Shown one piece after another: positions 47,189-57,902 of a DNA stretch of 64,000 nucleotides; the first letter of the stretch is position 1, and each line of letters starts with the position of its first letter. The stretch covers positions 2,604,001-2,668,000 of the forward strand of contig NZ_CP157199.1 of assembly GCF_039954625.1 (NCBI RefSeq), in the 5' to 3' direction. The notes below the pieces were generated by a model. That model ran no database searches. It had not been told where the DNA came from and saw only the letters and a program-made list of their open reading frames with translations. The position numbers were made by a program, and so were the translations under genes. Origin of the DNA: Pontimicrobium sp. SW4 (GTDB lineage Bacteria; Bacteroidota; Bacteroidia; Flavobacteriales; Flavobacteriaceae).

Positions 47189-47983
47189 ATGAAACACATA
47201 CCTTTTCTTTTCTTTTTTATTTCAATATCTATATTCTCTCAAGAAACTTATAAAACTTTATTTATAAAAAAAACTGAGCTAAAAGCAAAAATTATTGCTT
47301 CTGTTATTAAGAGTAATCGTTATGAATCTATAAAGTATATTGATAATAACACGTTGTTTGTAAAACTAAATGAGAATATTATTTATAATTACAGCAACCT
47401 ACAATTAGACGAAATAACATCTATAGACGCTTTTAGTCCATCAAAAACCAAGTTGTTTTACAAAAACTTTAATACTGTTGTGGTTTTAGATAACCGTTTA
47501 GCAGAAATGGATAAAGTTAATTTCAACACTATAAAGCCTTACAAAAACATAACACATGTTACTACAAGTTTTGGAAATAAACTTTGGATTTTTAATCAGG
47601 ACACTCAACAATTAGAGTTATATAATTATAAAACAGGTGAAGTAACAGCAAAATCTTTGCCTATTCAATCTAATGTTGTTGATCTTAAAAGCGACTATAG
47701 TTATTGCTGGTTGCTTACAGAAAATTATTTATATAAATATGATTCTTTGGGAAGCCTTATTTTTAAATTTGAGAATAAAGGCTATACTAATATTACACTA
47801 GATTTTAAAGAGAATTTTTTGCTAAAATCTGATAAAGGTCTTTTTTATTTTAGAAATTATGATCAAGCTCTCATTCCAATTGACACTCCAAAATTGTTAA
47901 TAAAACAGTTTTTAGTAACCAATGGAAGCTTGTATATTTACGACGATGAATTTCTTCATGAATACCAACTAATAAAAGATTAA
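47189..47983 (+). CDS. Secreted hypothetical protein, propeller-like
   Basis: This 264-residue protein has a signal peptide (IPFLFFFISISIFSQ). Repeating strands such as NNTLFVKLNENIIYNYSNLQ and NKLWIFNQDTQQLELYNYKT give it a WD/propeller-like look. No catalytic motif was seen. It lies 3 bases before the deoxynucleoside kinase gene and may be co-transcribed with it. I do not recognise a named family. The propeller fold is an inference from the pattern of Trp/Tyr strands. Confidence 0.65.
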   Translation: MKHIPFLFFFISISIFSQETYKTLFIKKTELKAKIIASVIKSNRYESIKYIDNNTLFVKLNENIIYNYSNLQLDEITSIDAFSPSKTKLFYKNFNTVVVLDNRLAEMDKVNFNTIKPYKNITHVTTSFGNKLWIFNQDTQQLELYNYKTGEVTAKSLPIQSNVVDLKSDYSYCWLLTENYLYKYDSLGSLIFKFENKGYTNITLDFKENFLLKSDKGLFYFRNYDQALIPIDTPKLLIKQFLVTNGSLYIYDDEFLHEYQLIKD

Positions 47984-47986
47984 ATT

Positions 47987-48601
47987 ATGCACGTTGCAAT
48001 TGCAGGAAATATAGGCGCAGGAAAAACTACGCTTACAAAATTACTAGCAAAACACTATAAATGGGAAGCTCAATTAGAAGACGTGGTTGACAACCCTTAT
48101 TTGGACGATTTCTATAATCAAATGGAGCGTTGGAGCTTTAATCTACAAGTATATTTTTTAAATAGCCGTTTTCGCCAAGTATTGCAAATTCATCAAAGCG
48201 GTAAAGAAATTATCCAAGATAGAACCATTTATGAGGATGCTCATATTTTTGCGCCCAACTTACACGCCATGGGTCTAATGACAAATCGTGATTTCGAAAA
48301 TTATTCGTCGTTATTTCAACTTATGGAATCCTTAGTAAAAGGTCCTGATTTATTAATCTATTTAAGAAGTTCAATTCCTAATTTAGTAAGTCAAATTCAT
48401 AAACGTGGTCGCGACTACGAAAACTCTATAAGCATAGACTATTTAAGCCGACTCAACGAACGCTACGAAGCTTGGATTCATGGCTATAATAAAGGTAAAT
48501 TAGTTATCATTGATGTAGATAATTTAGACTTTGTGGATAATCCAGAAGATTTGGGAAGCATTATTAATACCATTGACGCAGAGATTCACGGTTTATTTTA
48601 A
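47987..48601 (+). CDS. Deoxynucleoside kinase
   Basis: This 204-residue salvage kinase has the P-loop GNIGAGKTTLTKLLAKHY, the substrate-site Glu in WEAQLEDVVDNPY, the DRTIYEDAHIF segment (DR-S/T motif) and an arginine-rich lid (HKRGRDYENSI). It is the dCK/dGK-type family and phosphorylates deoxynucleosides. Which base it prefers is not shown. The neighbours do not tell more. Confidence 0.9.
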   Translation: MHVAIAGNIGAGKTTLTKLLAKHYKWEAQLEDVVDNPYLDDFYNQMERWSFNLQVYFLNSRFRQVLQIHQSGKEIIQDRTIYEDAHIFAPNLHAMGLMTNRDFENYSSLFQLMESLVKGPDLLIYLRSSIPNLVSQIHKRGRDYENSISIDYLSRLNERYEAWIHGYNKGKLVIIDVDNLDFVDNPEDLGSIINTIDAEIHGLF

Positions 48602-48684
48602 CATATCCACCGCTCATTTTAAAGGTTAGATTTATTACTTTAGTCAATGAAACTAAAGTTTATATAAATTTCCAACCAACAATT

Positions 48685-51207
48685 ATGAGAAAGTTTACAT
48701 TCTTGCTTATATGTATATTAAGCACAACTTTCATCTTTGCACAAGATGAATCACAAACACCCGTTCCAAATTATAGATTAGCCGCAAAATATTCGCCAAA
48801 CAATCTTGGAAAATTAGTACACTCAACAACTGTGCGTCCAAATTGGTTAAAAACAGGCAATCGTTTTTGGTATCAATACAAAACTACCGAAGGTTCTAAC
48901 TACTACATCGTAGACCCAGACAAACGCACAAGAACTAAACTGTTTGATAATGCTAAAATGGCTAAGTGGTTAACCGAAATCACAAAAGATCCTTATGATG
49001 CGCAACACTTACCACGTTTTGATTTCGAGTTTGTTAAAAATGAAACGGCTATTCGTTTTAGAATAACTTCTACTGAAGAAGTAGAAGCAAAAGACGATGA
49101 AAAAGATAAAAAGGAAGAGGAAAACACCGAGCAAGATTCTACAAAAATAAAAAAGGCCAAAAAGAAAAAGCCGAAAATGGAAAAAAAGGTGTATTTCTTA
49201 GAGTATCGTTTAGGTGGCAATGGATTAACCATTATTGATAATTCTAAAGACGATGAAAAACGTATTCGTTGGGCAAATGTTGCGCCAGATAGTTCTATTG
49301 TATTGTTCTCTAAAAAACACAACTTATATTGGATGGACAAAGAAAACTTCTTAAAAGCAGTTGAAGATGAAAAAGATTCTACTATTGTGGAACACCAATG
49401 GACTAAAGATGGCGTTGAACACTTTGGCTATGGTGGCGGAAGAGAAAACAATGTAGAGAAAGAAAAAAATAAAGACAAAAGAAAAGGTGTTTTCGGATAT
49501 TGGTCTCACGATTCTAAAAAATTTGTAATTCAAAAAACAGATTCAAGACACATAAAAGATCTTTGGGTGATAAATTCAGCTACTGAAGATCGTCCAACAC
49601 TTGAAACCTATAAATACCACATGGCTGGGGAACAAGAATTTTATAAGCCTTACGTAGAGATTTTTGATATCCCAACAAAGGAAATGATTCAAATAAAACT
49701 TGATACTTCAGTACAACAAAGTGTTGGTCTTTATTCTCATAGGTATAAAAAGAATGATGACAGTAAGCACAAACCTGCATTGTTACTTTCTAAAAAAGGG
49801 AAAATATACTTCAATACCACCAGTAGGGATCGCAAGCGATTTGATATACATGTAGCCGATATTAATACAGGAGAAGTCACCACATTAATAGAAGAGCACT
49901 TTAATACCTATATTGAAAGTAGAGGAAAAGGCATTCAGCTATTTAATAATGAGTCTGAAATTTTATTCTGGTCAGAAAGAGATGGTTGGGGACATTATTA
50001 TTTATATGACGCCAATGGAAACTTGAAACGTCAAATAACAAGTGGCGAATTTCATATTGACACTTTTGAAGGCATCGACGAAAGCGAACGCACAGTATAT
50101 TTTACAGCAAATGGTGTGAATAAAGATGAAGACCCATACTATGCTCATTTATATAAAGTCAACCTAAACGGAACAGGCTTTAAAAGTTTAAATCCAGGAG
50201 ATTTTAATAGTAGTGTAGACGTTTCTGATTCTAACAAGTATTTTGTGAGCAACTATTCTAAAGTTAATACAGTTCCTAAGTCAGAATTAAGAAGTAATAC
50301 TGGTTCCTTGGTTATGAAATTAGAAGAAGCCGATTTATCACAACTAATGGCTACTGGATATCAATTTCCAGAACCTTTTAAGTTTAAAGCAGACGATGGT
50401 ATAACTGATATTTATGGCGTAATGTACAAACCATTCGATTTTGATGAAAACAAAAAATATCCTTTAATCGAGTATGTATATCCTGGGCCGCAAACAGAAG
50501 CAGTGAATAAATCTTTTTCTCCTAGAATGAATAGAACTGACCGTTTAGCTCAAGCTGGCTTTATAGTAGTTACTTTAGGTAATAGAGGAGGTCATCCAGC
50601 GCGTTCAAAATGGTATCACACTTACGGATATGGTAATTTAAGAGATTATGGTTTAGCCGATAAAAAATATGTTGCCGAACAATTGGCTGATAAACACTCA
50701 TTTATTGATATAGAGAAAGTTGGTATTTTTGGTCACTCTGGAGGTGGTTTTATGTCTACAGCTGCAATGCTTGTTTATCCTGATTTCTTTAAAGTAGCAG
50801 TATCTTCTGCAGGAAATCATGATAATTCAATTTATAATAGCTGGTGGAGTGAGACTCATCATGGTATAAAGGAAGAAATGGAAGCTGATGGCAGTATTAA
50901 ATATAAATATGCCATCGATAAAAACCAGTCGCTTGCTAAAAACCTAAAAGGAAAATTATTACTAGTAACTGGCGATATTGATAATAATGTACATCCAGGG
51001 GGCACTATAAGAATGGCTAACGCATTAATAAAAGCCAATAAGCGTTTTGATTTTATGCTAATGCCAGGGCAACGTCACGGTTTTGGTAATATGACTGAAT
51101 ATTTCTTTTGGATGCAAGTTGATTATTTTAGTAAACACTTACTTGGCGTTGAGACTAAAGATGTTGATATGATTGAAATGAATAGAGATATCCCTCAAAA
51201 TGATTAG
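48685..51207 (+). CDS. Secreted S9 prolyl-oligopeptidase/DPP-IV-type peptidase
   Basis: This 840-residue protein has a signal peptide (LICILSTTFIFAQ), an N-terminal propeller (residues about 40-560) and a C-terminal alpha/beta-hydrolase domain. The catalytic Ser685 lies in GIFGHSGGGFMSTA. The Asp and His are in TGDIDNNVHPGGT and MPGQRHGFGN. An unusually long Lys/Glu-rich insert (EKDKKEEENTEQDSTKIKKA) lies at about residues 138-160. DPP-IV-type release of dipeptides is possible. A bidirectional terminator follows. Confidence 0.9.
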   Translation: MRKFTFLLICILSTTFIFAQDESQTPVPNYRLAAKYSPNNLGKLVHSTTVRPNWLKTGNRFWYQYKTTEGSNYYIVDPDKRTRTKLFDNAKMAKWLTEITKDPYDAQHLPRFDFEFVKNETAIRFRITSTEEVEAKDDEKDKKEEENTEQDSTKIKKAKKKKPKMEKKVYFLEYRLGGNGLTIIDNSKDDEKRIRWANVAPDSSIVLFSKKHNLYWMDKENFLKAVEDEKDSTIVEHQWTKDGVEHFGYGGGRENNVEKEKNKDKRKGVFGYWSHDSKKFVIQKTDSRHIKDLWVINSATEDRPTLETYKYHMAGEQEFYKPYVEIFDIPTKEMIQIKLDTSVQQSVGLYSHRYKKNDDSKHKPALLLSKKGKIYFNTTSRDRKRFDIHVADINTGEVTTLIEEHFNTYIESRGKGIQLFNNESEILFWSERDGWGHYYLYDANGNLKRQITSGEFHIDTFEGIDESERTVYFTANGVNKDEDPYYAHLYKVNLNGTGFKSLNPGDFNSSVDVSDSNKYFVSNYSKVNTVPKSELRSNTGSLVMKLEEADLSQLMATGYQFPEPFKFKADDGITDIYGVMYKPFDFDENKKYPLIEYVYPGPQTEAVNKSFSPRMNRTDRLAQAGFIVVTLGNRGGHPARSKWYHTYGYGNLRDYGLADKKYVAEQLADKHSFIDIEKVGIFGHSGGGFMSTAAMLVYPDFFKVAVSSAGNHDNSIYNSWWSETHHGIKEEMEADGSIKYKYAIDKNQSLAKNLKGKLLLVTGDIDNNVHPGGTIRMANALIKANKRFDFMLMPGQRHGFGNMTEYFFWMQVDYFSKHLLGVETKDVDMIEMNRDIPQND

Positions 51208-51230
51208 GAACTTAATTTTTTTATGCAAAA

Positions 51231-51251
51231 AACCACGCAAATTGCGTGGTT
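51231..51251. terminator. Bidirectional terminator
   Basis: AACCACGC and GCGTGGTT with an AAATT loop, flanked by AAAA and TTTTTT, lie between two convergent genes. An almost identical terminator is at 52387-52407. Confidence 0.85.
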
Positions 51252-51257
51252 TTTTAT

Positions 51258-52346
51258 TTAATCCTTCAAGTTAATTGGTGAGCCATTGGATTCAAAATCC
51301 AGTTTCAATAATTGAGCAACTGTACTAGCAATTTGATTAGAATACAATTGTTCATCTTGAGTGATTTCTCCTAAAGACTTAACACCTGCTCCAAAAGCAA
51401 TAAGCCAAACCTCATCGGCACCATTTACATCTGAGCCATGACCTGTCCACGTTTCAATTGGTTGTGTTCCACGTCCATGATCTGTAGTAATGATAAAGGT
51501 TGTTTTATCTTTATAAATAGGATCATTTTGAGTATACTCCCATAGCTCTTTAATAAATCCGTCTGTAGTATTTGCCGATTTTAGATAAGCATCATAATTT
51601 CCATCATGGGCAAAATCATCAGTTTCACCATAAGAAATATATACCAAGCTTGGATGTTCTTTTTTTAGATATTCTAAAGCAAAATGATGTGTAAACACAT
51701 CTAATCTAACAGTACTCCACGGACTAGGTGTTGCTTCTTGTAGCTTATTTAAATACGCTTCGTTACTAGTTAAAGAAGTCCCTTCGGCTAAATCGAAACC
51801 TGCATTTACAGACACTCCACTACGCTCTTCGTTTATTATATATGGAAACACATCCCAACTTGCAAAAGCACCAACTTTACCTTTGTAACGTTCATCTGCA
51901 TTAGCTATCTCCAAAATAGTTCTATTTGGATTTGGTATTTTGTCATTACTTTGTATTCTATCATCATCAGCATTCCCAGAGAGAATTTCATTATACCCTG
52001 GATAAGAAAACCAAAAGGAATTGGTAAGATTAACATGACTACCCAATATTCTATTACCATGTATTTGACCTAATTTAGGAACAGCCTCCCAAATAAAAGG
52101 TAATAATGCTTTACGCCTTTCTTGAGGCGTCTCTTTCCAGAAAAGCTTCCTTAACCTTGAAGTATCACTAGAAAAATCTTTATTGACCATTAAATCTTCA
52201 TCTATTCCTGTAAACAATTCTTGCCATCTAAATCCATCTAACGTAATCAAGATAACGTGTTGTTCATTAGTATTGCTAATTTCTTGATCCGTTGTTGATT
52301 TACAACTTGTAAGAACTATTAAGAGTGCTAAAAAAAATCTTTTCAT
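51258..52346 (-). CDS. Alkaline-phosphatase-superfamily lipoprotein (type I phosphodiesterase-like)
   Basis: This 362-residue protein has a signal with lipobox (LLIVLTSC). It shows ITLDGFRWQELFTG near the N-terminus (superfamily metal/nucleophile region), YGETDDFAHDGNYDAYLKS and TTDHGRGTQPIETWTGHG, which hold conserved Asp and His metal ligands. Such enzymes hydrolyse phosphate diesters or phosphate esters. Substrate unknown. It is convergent with the S9 peptidase. Confidence 0.88.
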   Translation of the reverse strand: MKRFFLALLIVLTSCKSTTDQEISNTNEQHVILITLDGFRWQELFTGIDEDLMVNKDFSSDTSRLRKLFWKETPQERRKALLPFIWEAVPKLGQIHGNRILGSHVNLTNSFWFSYPGYNEILSGNADDDRIQSNDKIPNPNRTILEIANADERYKGKVGAFASWDVFPYIINEERSGVSVNAGFDLAEGTSLTSNEAYLNKLQEATPSPWSTVRLDVFTHHFALEYLKKEHPSLVYISYGETDDFAHDGNYDAYLKSANTTDGFIKELWEYTQNDPIYKDKTTFIITTDHGRGTQPIETWTGHGSDVNGADEVWLIAFGAGVKSLGEITQDEQLYSNQIASTVAQLLKLDFESNGSPINLKD

Positions 52347-52386
52347 TTTGACGATTTTAGAATGTACCTCAAATTTATAAATAAAA

Positions 52387-52407
52387 AACCACGCTAATTG
52401 CGTGGTT
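52387..52407 (-). terminator. Terminator after hppA
   Basis: AACCACGC and GCGTGGTT around TAATT lie 27 bases after the hppA stop on the minus strand, with TTTTTTAT following. It repeats the terminator at 51231, apart from the loop. Confidence 0.8.
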
Positions 52408-52433
52408 TTTTATTTAATATGAAGTTTGAAGTA

Positions 52434-54902
52434 TTAGTTTTTCTCTTCTTCTACTTCTTCGATAACTTTTTTAATCATCTTCTTCTTCACTTCTACCTTT
52501 TGCCCAACATCTTCAAGCGCATCTAACTGTGCCTTAACCTCTTCTAAAGTACCTTCATATACTTTATCTTCAGTTGTTGTTTTGCCATCTTTAGTGGTGT
52601 TAGTTGTTACAGTTGCTTTAGCAGTACCATCGTCATTCTTTTCGATGTTTACTTTTACTATTTTTTCAGCTTCTTCAGTTAACATTGCCATATCTCCTTT
52701 AACAACGTGTTTTTTTCCATCTTCATCAATCCAAATTTTTTCATTTGCTTCAACAGCATAAGCACTGTCTCCAGTTAAAGCAATACTTGGTGCAATAACT
52801 AATGCTACTACAGACATTAACTTTAATAAGATATTTAATGATGGTCCAGACGTATCTTTAAATGGATCTCCTACAGTATCACCAACAACAGCAGCTTTAT
52901 GAGCCTCTGTTCCTTTTCTACCTTCTTCTTCAATAGTTTTCTTAGCATTATCCCAAGCACCTCCAGCATTCGATTGGAAGATTGCCATAAGTACTCCACA
53001 AGTTGTAACACCTGCAAGAAGACCTCCTAGCATTTCTGCTCCTCCAATAAATCCAACAGCAACAGGAACAACAATTGCCAATAGACCTGGCAACACCATT
53101 TCTTTAATTGACGCTTTTGTGGAAATATCAATACATTTTCCGTAATCTGCAACGCCATCTGCATCATCAAATATTTTTCTATCTGCGTCAGATGCTTTAG
53201 ACATATCACTATCATACTTACGCATTACTTCTAAAGCTGCTTTTAATTGAGGAATATCTCTAAACTGACGTCTAACTTCTTCAATCATTGCCATAGCTGC
53301 TCTACCAACTGCATTCATAGACAATGCAGAAAAAACAAATGGTAACATACCTCCAACTAATAATCCTGCCATAATATTTGGTTTAGATACATCAATTGCA
53401 GTTACACCTGCTGTCTGCATAAAAGCGGCAAATAATGCTAACGCTGTTAACGCTGCCGAAGCAATAGCAAAACCTTTTCCAACTGCTGCAGTTGTATTAC
53501 CAACAGCATCTAATTTATCTGTACGCTCACGTACTTCACTTGGTAATTCTGCCATTTCAGCAATACCACCAGCATTATCACAAATTGGTCCGTAAGCATC
53601 TACAGCTAACTGAATACCTGTGTTTGCTAACATCCCTACAGCTGCAATTGCAATACCGTATAATCCTGCGTAATGATGAGATACAATAATAGCAGCAGCT
53701 ATTAAAATAATAGGAATAGCTGTAGACATCATACCAACACCTAAACCAGCAATAATATTTGTAGCAGATCCTGTTTCAGATTGCCTTACAATAGACATTA
53801 CAGGCTTTTTACCTGTAGCTGTATAATACTCTGTTATTTTTCCAACCGCTAAACCAGCTATTAAACCAGCAATCACAGCAAAAAATACACCTATAGATGT
53901 GTACTCAACGCCATTTAAGTTAAACGTTTCTGGAATAAATTCTTGAATTAAAAAGTAAGTCGCAATAGCCATTAATCCTGCTGAACCAAATTCACCAATA
54001 TTTAATGCTGTTTGTGGATTTCCACCATCTTTTACTTTTACAAAAAATGTTCCTATGATTGACATTATAATTCCTACGGCTCCAAGAACCAATGGTAAGT
54101 ATACAGCTCCTAAGCCATCAAAACTAGGCGTTATGATAACTGCTCCTAATACCATAGTACCTATAATTGACCCAACATATGATTCAAATAAATCGGCTCC
54201 CATTCCAGCAACATCTCCAACATTATCTCCAACATTATCTGCAATTGTTGCAGGGTTTAAAGGATGATCTTCTGGAATACCTGCTTCAACTTTACCTACT
54301 AAATCAGCACCTACATCGGCCGCTTTAGTATAAATACCTCCACCTACACGTGCAAATAAAGCAATAGATGACGCTCCTAATGAAAACCCTGAAAGCACAT
54401 TTAATACCATTACTAAATTTTCAGCTCCTGGCCACATGCTTTGATAAAGTACAAATAAGCCACTTAATCCTAAAATACCTAAACCTACAACACCTAAGCC
54501 CATTACTGAACCTCCAGCAAATGCCACTTCTAAGGCTCTTCCTAAAGATGTACGTGCAGCTTGTGTCGTTCTAACATTTGCTTTAGTTGCAACCTTCATT
54601 CCAATAAACCCAGCTAAAGCCGAACAAATCGCTCCAACTATAAATGATACTGCTACCATTCCACTTGAGCCTACTTCATTACTTCCTTTAAAGAATAATA
54701 ACACTGCTACTGCAACCACAAAAATTGCAAGAACTTTGTATTCAGCTTTTAAAAATGCCATTGCACCATCGGCAATATTTTTGGCTATACGCGCCATTTT
54801 TGCATCACCAACTTCTTGTTTTGAAACCCAACCGCTTTTTATAAAAACAAAAATCAAGGCTAAAACACCAAATGCTGGTAAAAATTTTACTAATAATTCC
54901 AT
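52434..54902 (-). CDS. hppA: Membrane proton/sodium-pumping pyrophosphatase, K+-dependent type, with long C-terminal extension
   Basis: This is an 822-residue M-PPase with about sixteen membrane helices. [20 protein letters not shown] is the pyrophosphate/Mg site, and [20 protein letters not shown] the C-terminal active-site region. [13 protein letters not shown] carries Ala where K+-independent enzymes have Lys, so K+ dependence is expected. Whether H+ or Na+ is pumped cannot be told safely. After the final helix, residues 711-822 form a charged, Lys/Glu/Thr-rich tail of about 112 residues ([20 protein letters not shown]) that most M-PPases lack. It sits beside the soluble pyrophosphatase gene on the same strand. 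Confidence 0.94.
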   Translation of the reverse strand: MELLVKFLPAFGVLALIFVFIKSGWVSKQEVGDAKMARIAKNIADGAMAFLKAEYKVLAIFVVAVAVLLFFKGSNEVGSSGMVAVSFIVGAICSALAGFIGMKVATKANVRTTQAARTSLGRALEVAFAGGSVMGLGVVGLGILGLSGLFVLYQSMWPGAENLVMVLNVLSGFSLGASSIALFARVGGGIYTKAADVGADLVGKVEAGIPEDHPLNPATIADNVGDNVGDVAGMGADLFESYVGSIIGTMVLGAVIITPSFDGLGAVYLPLVLGAVGIIMSIIGTFFVKVKDGGNPQTALNIGEFGSAGLMAIATYFLIQEFIPETFNLNGVEYTSIGVFFAVIAGLIAGLAVGKITEYYTATGKKPVMSIVRQSETGSATNIIAGLGVGMMSTAIPIILIAAAIIVSHHYAGLYGIAIAAVGMLANTGIQLAVDAYGPICDNAGGIAEMAELPSEVRERTDKLDAVGNTTAAVGKGFAIASAALTALALFAAFMQTAGVTAIDVSKPNIMAGLLVGGMLPFVFSALSMNAVGRAAMAMIEEVRRQFRDIPQLKAALEVMRKYDSDMSKASDADRKIFDDADGVADYGKCIDISTKASIKEMVLPGLLAIVVPVAVGFIGGAEMLGGLLAGVTTCGVLMAIFQSNAGGAWDNAKKTIEEEGRKGTEAHKAAVVGDTVGDPFKDTSGPSLNILLKLMSVVALVIAPSIALTGDSAYAVEANEKIWIDEDGKKHVVKGDMAMLTEEAEKIVKVNIEKNDDGTAKATVTTNTTKDGKTTTEDKVYEGTLEEVKAQLDALEDVGQKVEVKKKMIKKVIEEVEEEKN

Positions 54903-54960
54903 ATGTTAGTTGTTTATTTTTTAGACTGCGCCAAAAATAGTAAAATATAGCTGATAAAAA

Positions 54961-54990
54961 AAGCCACTCTTTAATTTAAAAGAATGGCTT
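54961..54990 (-). terminator. Terminator after the soluble pyrophosphatase gene
   Basis: AAGCCACTCTTT and AAAGAATGGCTT pair with one mismatch around AATTTA. TTTTTTTATC follows on the minus strand. Confidence 0.75.
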
Positions 54991-55013
54991 AACTGCTTTT
55001 ATATTAAGCATTA

Positions 55014-55541
55014 TTATATCGTGAACGTTCTATTTTTCTTATGTTCACTTTCATCATATCGTTCAATACATTTGTTATAAATACTAATAGCTTCCTCTAC
55101 ATTTCCCCAACCACCAACATCTACTTTCTTTTTTTCCAGATCTTTATACACTTGAAAGAAATGTTCTATTTCTTTTAATCTATGTGAACTAATATCTGCA
55201 ATATCATTGTGACCATGCCAAATAGGATCGTTCATTGGTACACAAATTAGCTTTTCATCTGGTCCTTTTTCGTCTGCCATATGGAATACTCCAATAGGTT
55301 TAACTTCCATTACGCACATAGGAAATGTTGGCTCAGTTCCTAAAACTAATACGTCAAGCGGATCGCCATCTAACGCTAATGTTTCTGGAATAAACCCATA
55401 ATCTCCTGGATACATCATAGATGAAAACAACATTCTATCGAAACGAATCTTGTTCAACACAAAATCATATTCATATTTGTTTCTGCTACCTTTTGGGATT
55501 TCGATTAGCACATCGAAAGTCACTTCTTTTTTCTTGCTCAT
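55014..55541 (-). CDS. ppa: Soluble inorganic pyrophosphatase
   Basis: This is a 175-residue family I pyrophosphatase. It shows EIPKGSRNKYEYD, FDRMLFSSMMYPGDYGFIP, and the signature LDGDPLDVLVLG with metal-binding Asp residues, then KGPDEKLICVP and IEHFFQVYKDLEKKKVD. The start at 55541 (MSKKKEV) is favoured. ATG 55550 is an alternative adding three residues, and a TTG at 55565 is unlikely. It cleaves cytosolic PPi and neighbours the membrane PPase, which conserves that energy, though a terminator separates them. Confidence 0.93.
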   Translation of the reverse strand: MSKKKEVTFDVLIEIPKGSRNKYEYDFVLNKIRFDRMLFSSMMYPGDYGFIPETLALDGDPLDVLVLGTEPTFPMCVMEVKPIGVFHMADEKGPDEKLICVPMNDPIWHGHNDIADISSHRLKEIEHFFQVYKDLEKKKVDVGGWGNVEEAISIYNKCIERYDESEHKKNRTFTI

Positions 55542-55604
55542 AGTTACCATTTTTTGGGAGCGCAAAGGTAGACATCATTTTAACTTTTAACAACAAAATA
55601 TGCA

Positions 55605-55635
55605 TTGATTTTGTAAGAAAAAAAAACTAACTTGC
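55605..55635 (+). promoter_or_regulatory. Promoter module (copy 4 of 5) upstream of penicillin-acylase-like gene
   Basis: TTGATTTTGTAAGAAAA, then TAACTTGC (55628-55635) after a 20-base spacer, 69 bases upstream of the start codon and in the same orientation. Confidence 0.5.
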
Positions 55636-55703
55636 TACTCCTCCAAAAATTAGACTTAATCAAAGCTTATTTTGATAATTAAAACACTAAAAAACCAACC
55701 ATT

Positions 55704-57899
55704 ATGAATCGTATAGTATCCATTCTTATCCTTTTTATTTTAGTCAGTTGTAAAAATGAAAAAACTGTAACTGATGAAGAACAACGTTGGCAACAACATG
55801 CAGAAAATGTCGAAATTATTAGAGACGACTTTGGCGTACCACATATCTACGGCAAAACTGATGCCGATGCAGTCTTTGGATTATTATATGCGCAATGTGA
55901 AGACGATTTTAATCGTGTTGAGCGTAACTATATTTGGGCTATTGGTAGGCTAGCAGAAGTAGAAGGTGAAGCCTCTATTTACAGTGATTTACGAGCTAGA
56001 TTATACATGACCAAAGAAGAAGCAATTAAGAATTACAATAACAGTCCTCAATGGTTAAAAGATTTATGTGTTGCTTTTGCTGATGGTGTAAACTACTATC
56101 TTAAAACACATCCAGAAGTAAAACCAAAATTATTAACTCATTTTGAACCTTGGATGCCAATGTATTTTAGCGAAGGTTCTATTGGTGGTGACATTGAAAG
56201 AGTTTCTACTAGAAAAATTAAAGATTTTTACGATAATGATAATGATGAAGTATTAGCCATTAATGATGGTTTAATTAGATTGAAAGATGATGAACCTCGT
56301 GGTTCTAATGGTTTTGCCATTTCTGGTGATAAAACAAAATCTGGTGATGCCATGTTAGTTATTAATCCGCATACCTCATTCTTTTTTCGTGGAGAAGTAC
56401 ATGTAGTGAGCGAAGAAGGCTTAAATGCTTATGGCGCTGTAACTTGGGGACAATTTTTTGTATACCAAGGTTTTAATGAAAAAACTGGCTGGATGCATAC
56501 CTCAACTGGAACAGATATTATTGACGAATTTGAAGAGACTATTGTAAAAGACGATAGTAAAACATCATATAAATATGGCAATGAAGTTCGTGCTGTAGAT
56601 TCTATAGAAGTCACTTTAAATTACAAAAGTGCTGATGGATTAAAAGACAAAACATTTATGATGTATAGAACTCATCATGGTCCAATTACCCATGCTAATG
56701 ACGACAAATGGGTAGCTACTGCTTTAATGTGGAGTCCAATAAAAGCTTTAGAGCAATCGTTTACAAGAACAAAAAAATCTAATCATAAAGAGTTTTACGA
56801 AATGATGGATATTCGCACCAATTCATCAAACAATACCGTGTATGCAGATGCAGATGGAACTATCGCGTATTATCACGGAAACTTTATTCCAAAAAGAAAC
56901 GAAAAATTTGATTACACAAAACCTGTTGATGGTAGTAATCCTGAAACCGATTGGAATGGATTACATCCTTTGAAAGACAATATTTTAGTTTTAAATCCTC
57001 CAAATGGTTGGATACAGAATTGTAATTCTACTCCTTTTACAAGTGCGGCAGAGTATAGTCCGAAAAAAGAAGATTATCCTGAATACATGACTTCTTATCC
57101 TGAAAATTTTAGAGGCATGCATGCCATACCTCTATTGCAAGAAGCTGATGATTTAACTTTAGACTCTTTAATCGATTTAGCATACGACACCTATTTACCT
57201 GGAGCCAATTTATTAATTACTGGTTTATTAGAGGCAGCTAAAAATTCAGAAGTAAAAACAGCTGAAGCAAAAGCAGCTATAGAGCTTTTAAAGAATTGGG
57301 ATTTTAAGGTTTCCAAAAACTCAGTTAGTATGACATTAGCGCAATTTTATTTGAATGCCTATTATCGCTCAGGAAAAATTCCAACAATGACAGGGAATAA
57401 AAGAATATCTGCACTTGGAAGATTTGATTATATGAGTAAAATCTCAGCTCCAGAAGAACGTTTAGAAGTGTTTCAAGTCGCTTTAGAAAAATTAACTAAA
57501 GATTTTGGTTCTTGGGAAACACCTTGGGGAGAGTTTAATCGTTACCAAAGAAACGATGGCAAGATTTTTCAAGAATTTGATGATTCTAAACCAAGTATTG
57601 CTGTAGGTATGGCATCAGGATCTTGGGGAGCTTTAGCCTCCTATGGAACACGATTTGGAAAAGATACTAAGCGTCAATATGGAACTTCCGGAAATAGCTT
57701 TGTAGCTGTTGTAGAATTTGGTGATAAAGTAAAAGCTAAATCCATGTTAGCTGGTGGACAGAGTAGTGATTCGAATTCACCACATTTTGATGACCAAGCG
57801 CAACGCTATGCGGATGGCGAATTTAAAGATATTGCTTATTACAGAGAAGATGTAGAAAAGAGAGCTACAAAAACTTATAAACCAGGAGAAAAACAATAA
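55704..57899 (+). CDS. Penicillin acylase-family lipoprotein
   Basis: This 731-residue Ntn hydrolase is probably a lipoprotein (LILFILVSC). The autocatalytic N-terminal nucleophile of the beta chain is Ser201 in RGSNGFAISGDKT, which defines alpha and beta subunits after cleavage. QNCNSTPFTSA and the later Asn/Arg-rich segments match the family. Natural substrates are probably N-acyl compounds (acyl-homoserine lactones or others), not necessarily penicillins. It is followed 3 bases later by the TlpA-like gene. Confidence 0.9.
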   Translation: MNRIVSILILFILVSCKNEKTVTDEEQRWQQHAENVEIIRDDFGVPHIYGKTDADAVFGLLYAQCEDDFNRVERNYIWAIGRLAEVEGEASIYSDLRARLYMTKEEAIKNYNNSPQWLKDLCVAFADGVNYYLKTHPEVKPKLLTHFEPWMPMYFSEGSIGGDIERVSTRKIKDFYDNDNDEVLAINDGLIRLKDDEPRGSNGFAISGDKTKSGDAMLVINPHTSFFFRGEVHVVSEEGLNAYGAVTWGQFFVYQGFNEKTGWMHTSTGTDIIDEFEETIVKDDSKTSYKYGNEVRAVDSIEVTLNYKSADGLKDKTFMMYRTHHGPITHANDDKWVATALMWSPIKALEQSFTRTKKSNHKEFYEMMDIRTNSSNNTVYADADGTIAYYHGNFIPKRNEKFDYTKPVDGSNPETDWNGLHPLKDNILVLNPPNGWIQNCNSTPFTSAAEYSPKKEDYPEYMTSYPENFRGMHAIPLLQEADDLTLDSLIDLAYDTYLPGANLLITGLLEAAKNSEVKTAEAKAAIELLKNWDFKVSKNSVSMTLAQFYLNAYYRSGKIPTMTGNKRISALGRFDYMSKISAPEERLEVFQVALEKLTKDFGSWETPWGEFNRYQRNDGKIFQEFDDSKPSIAVGMASGSWGALASYGTRFGKDTKRQYGTSGNSFVAVVEFGDKVKAKSMLAGGQSSDSNSPHFDDQAQRYADGEFKDIAYYREDVEKRATKTYKPGEKQ

Positions 57900-57902
57900 A
57901 TT

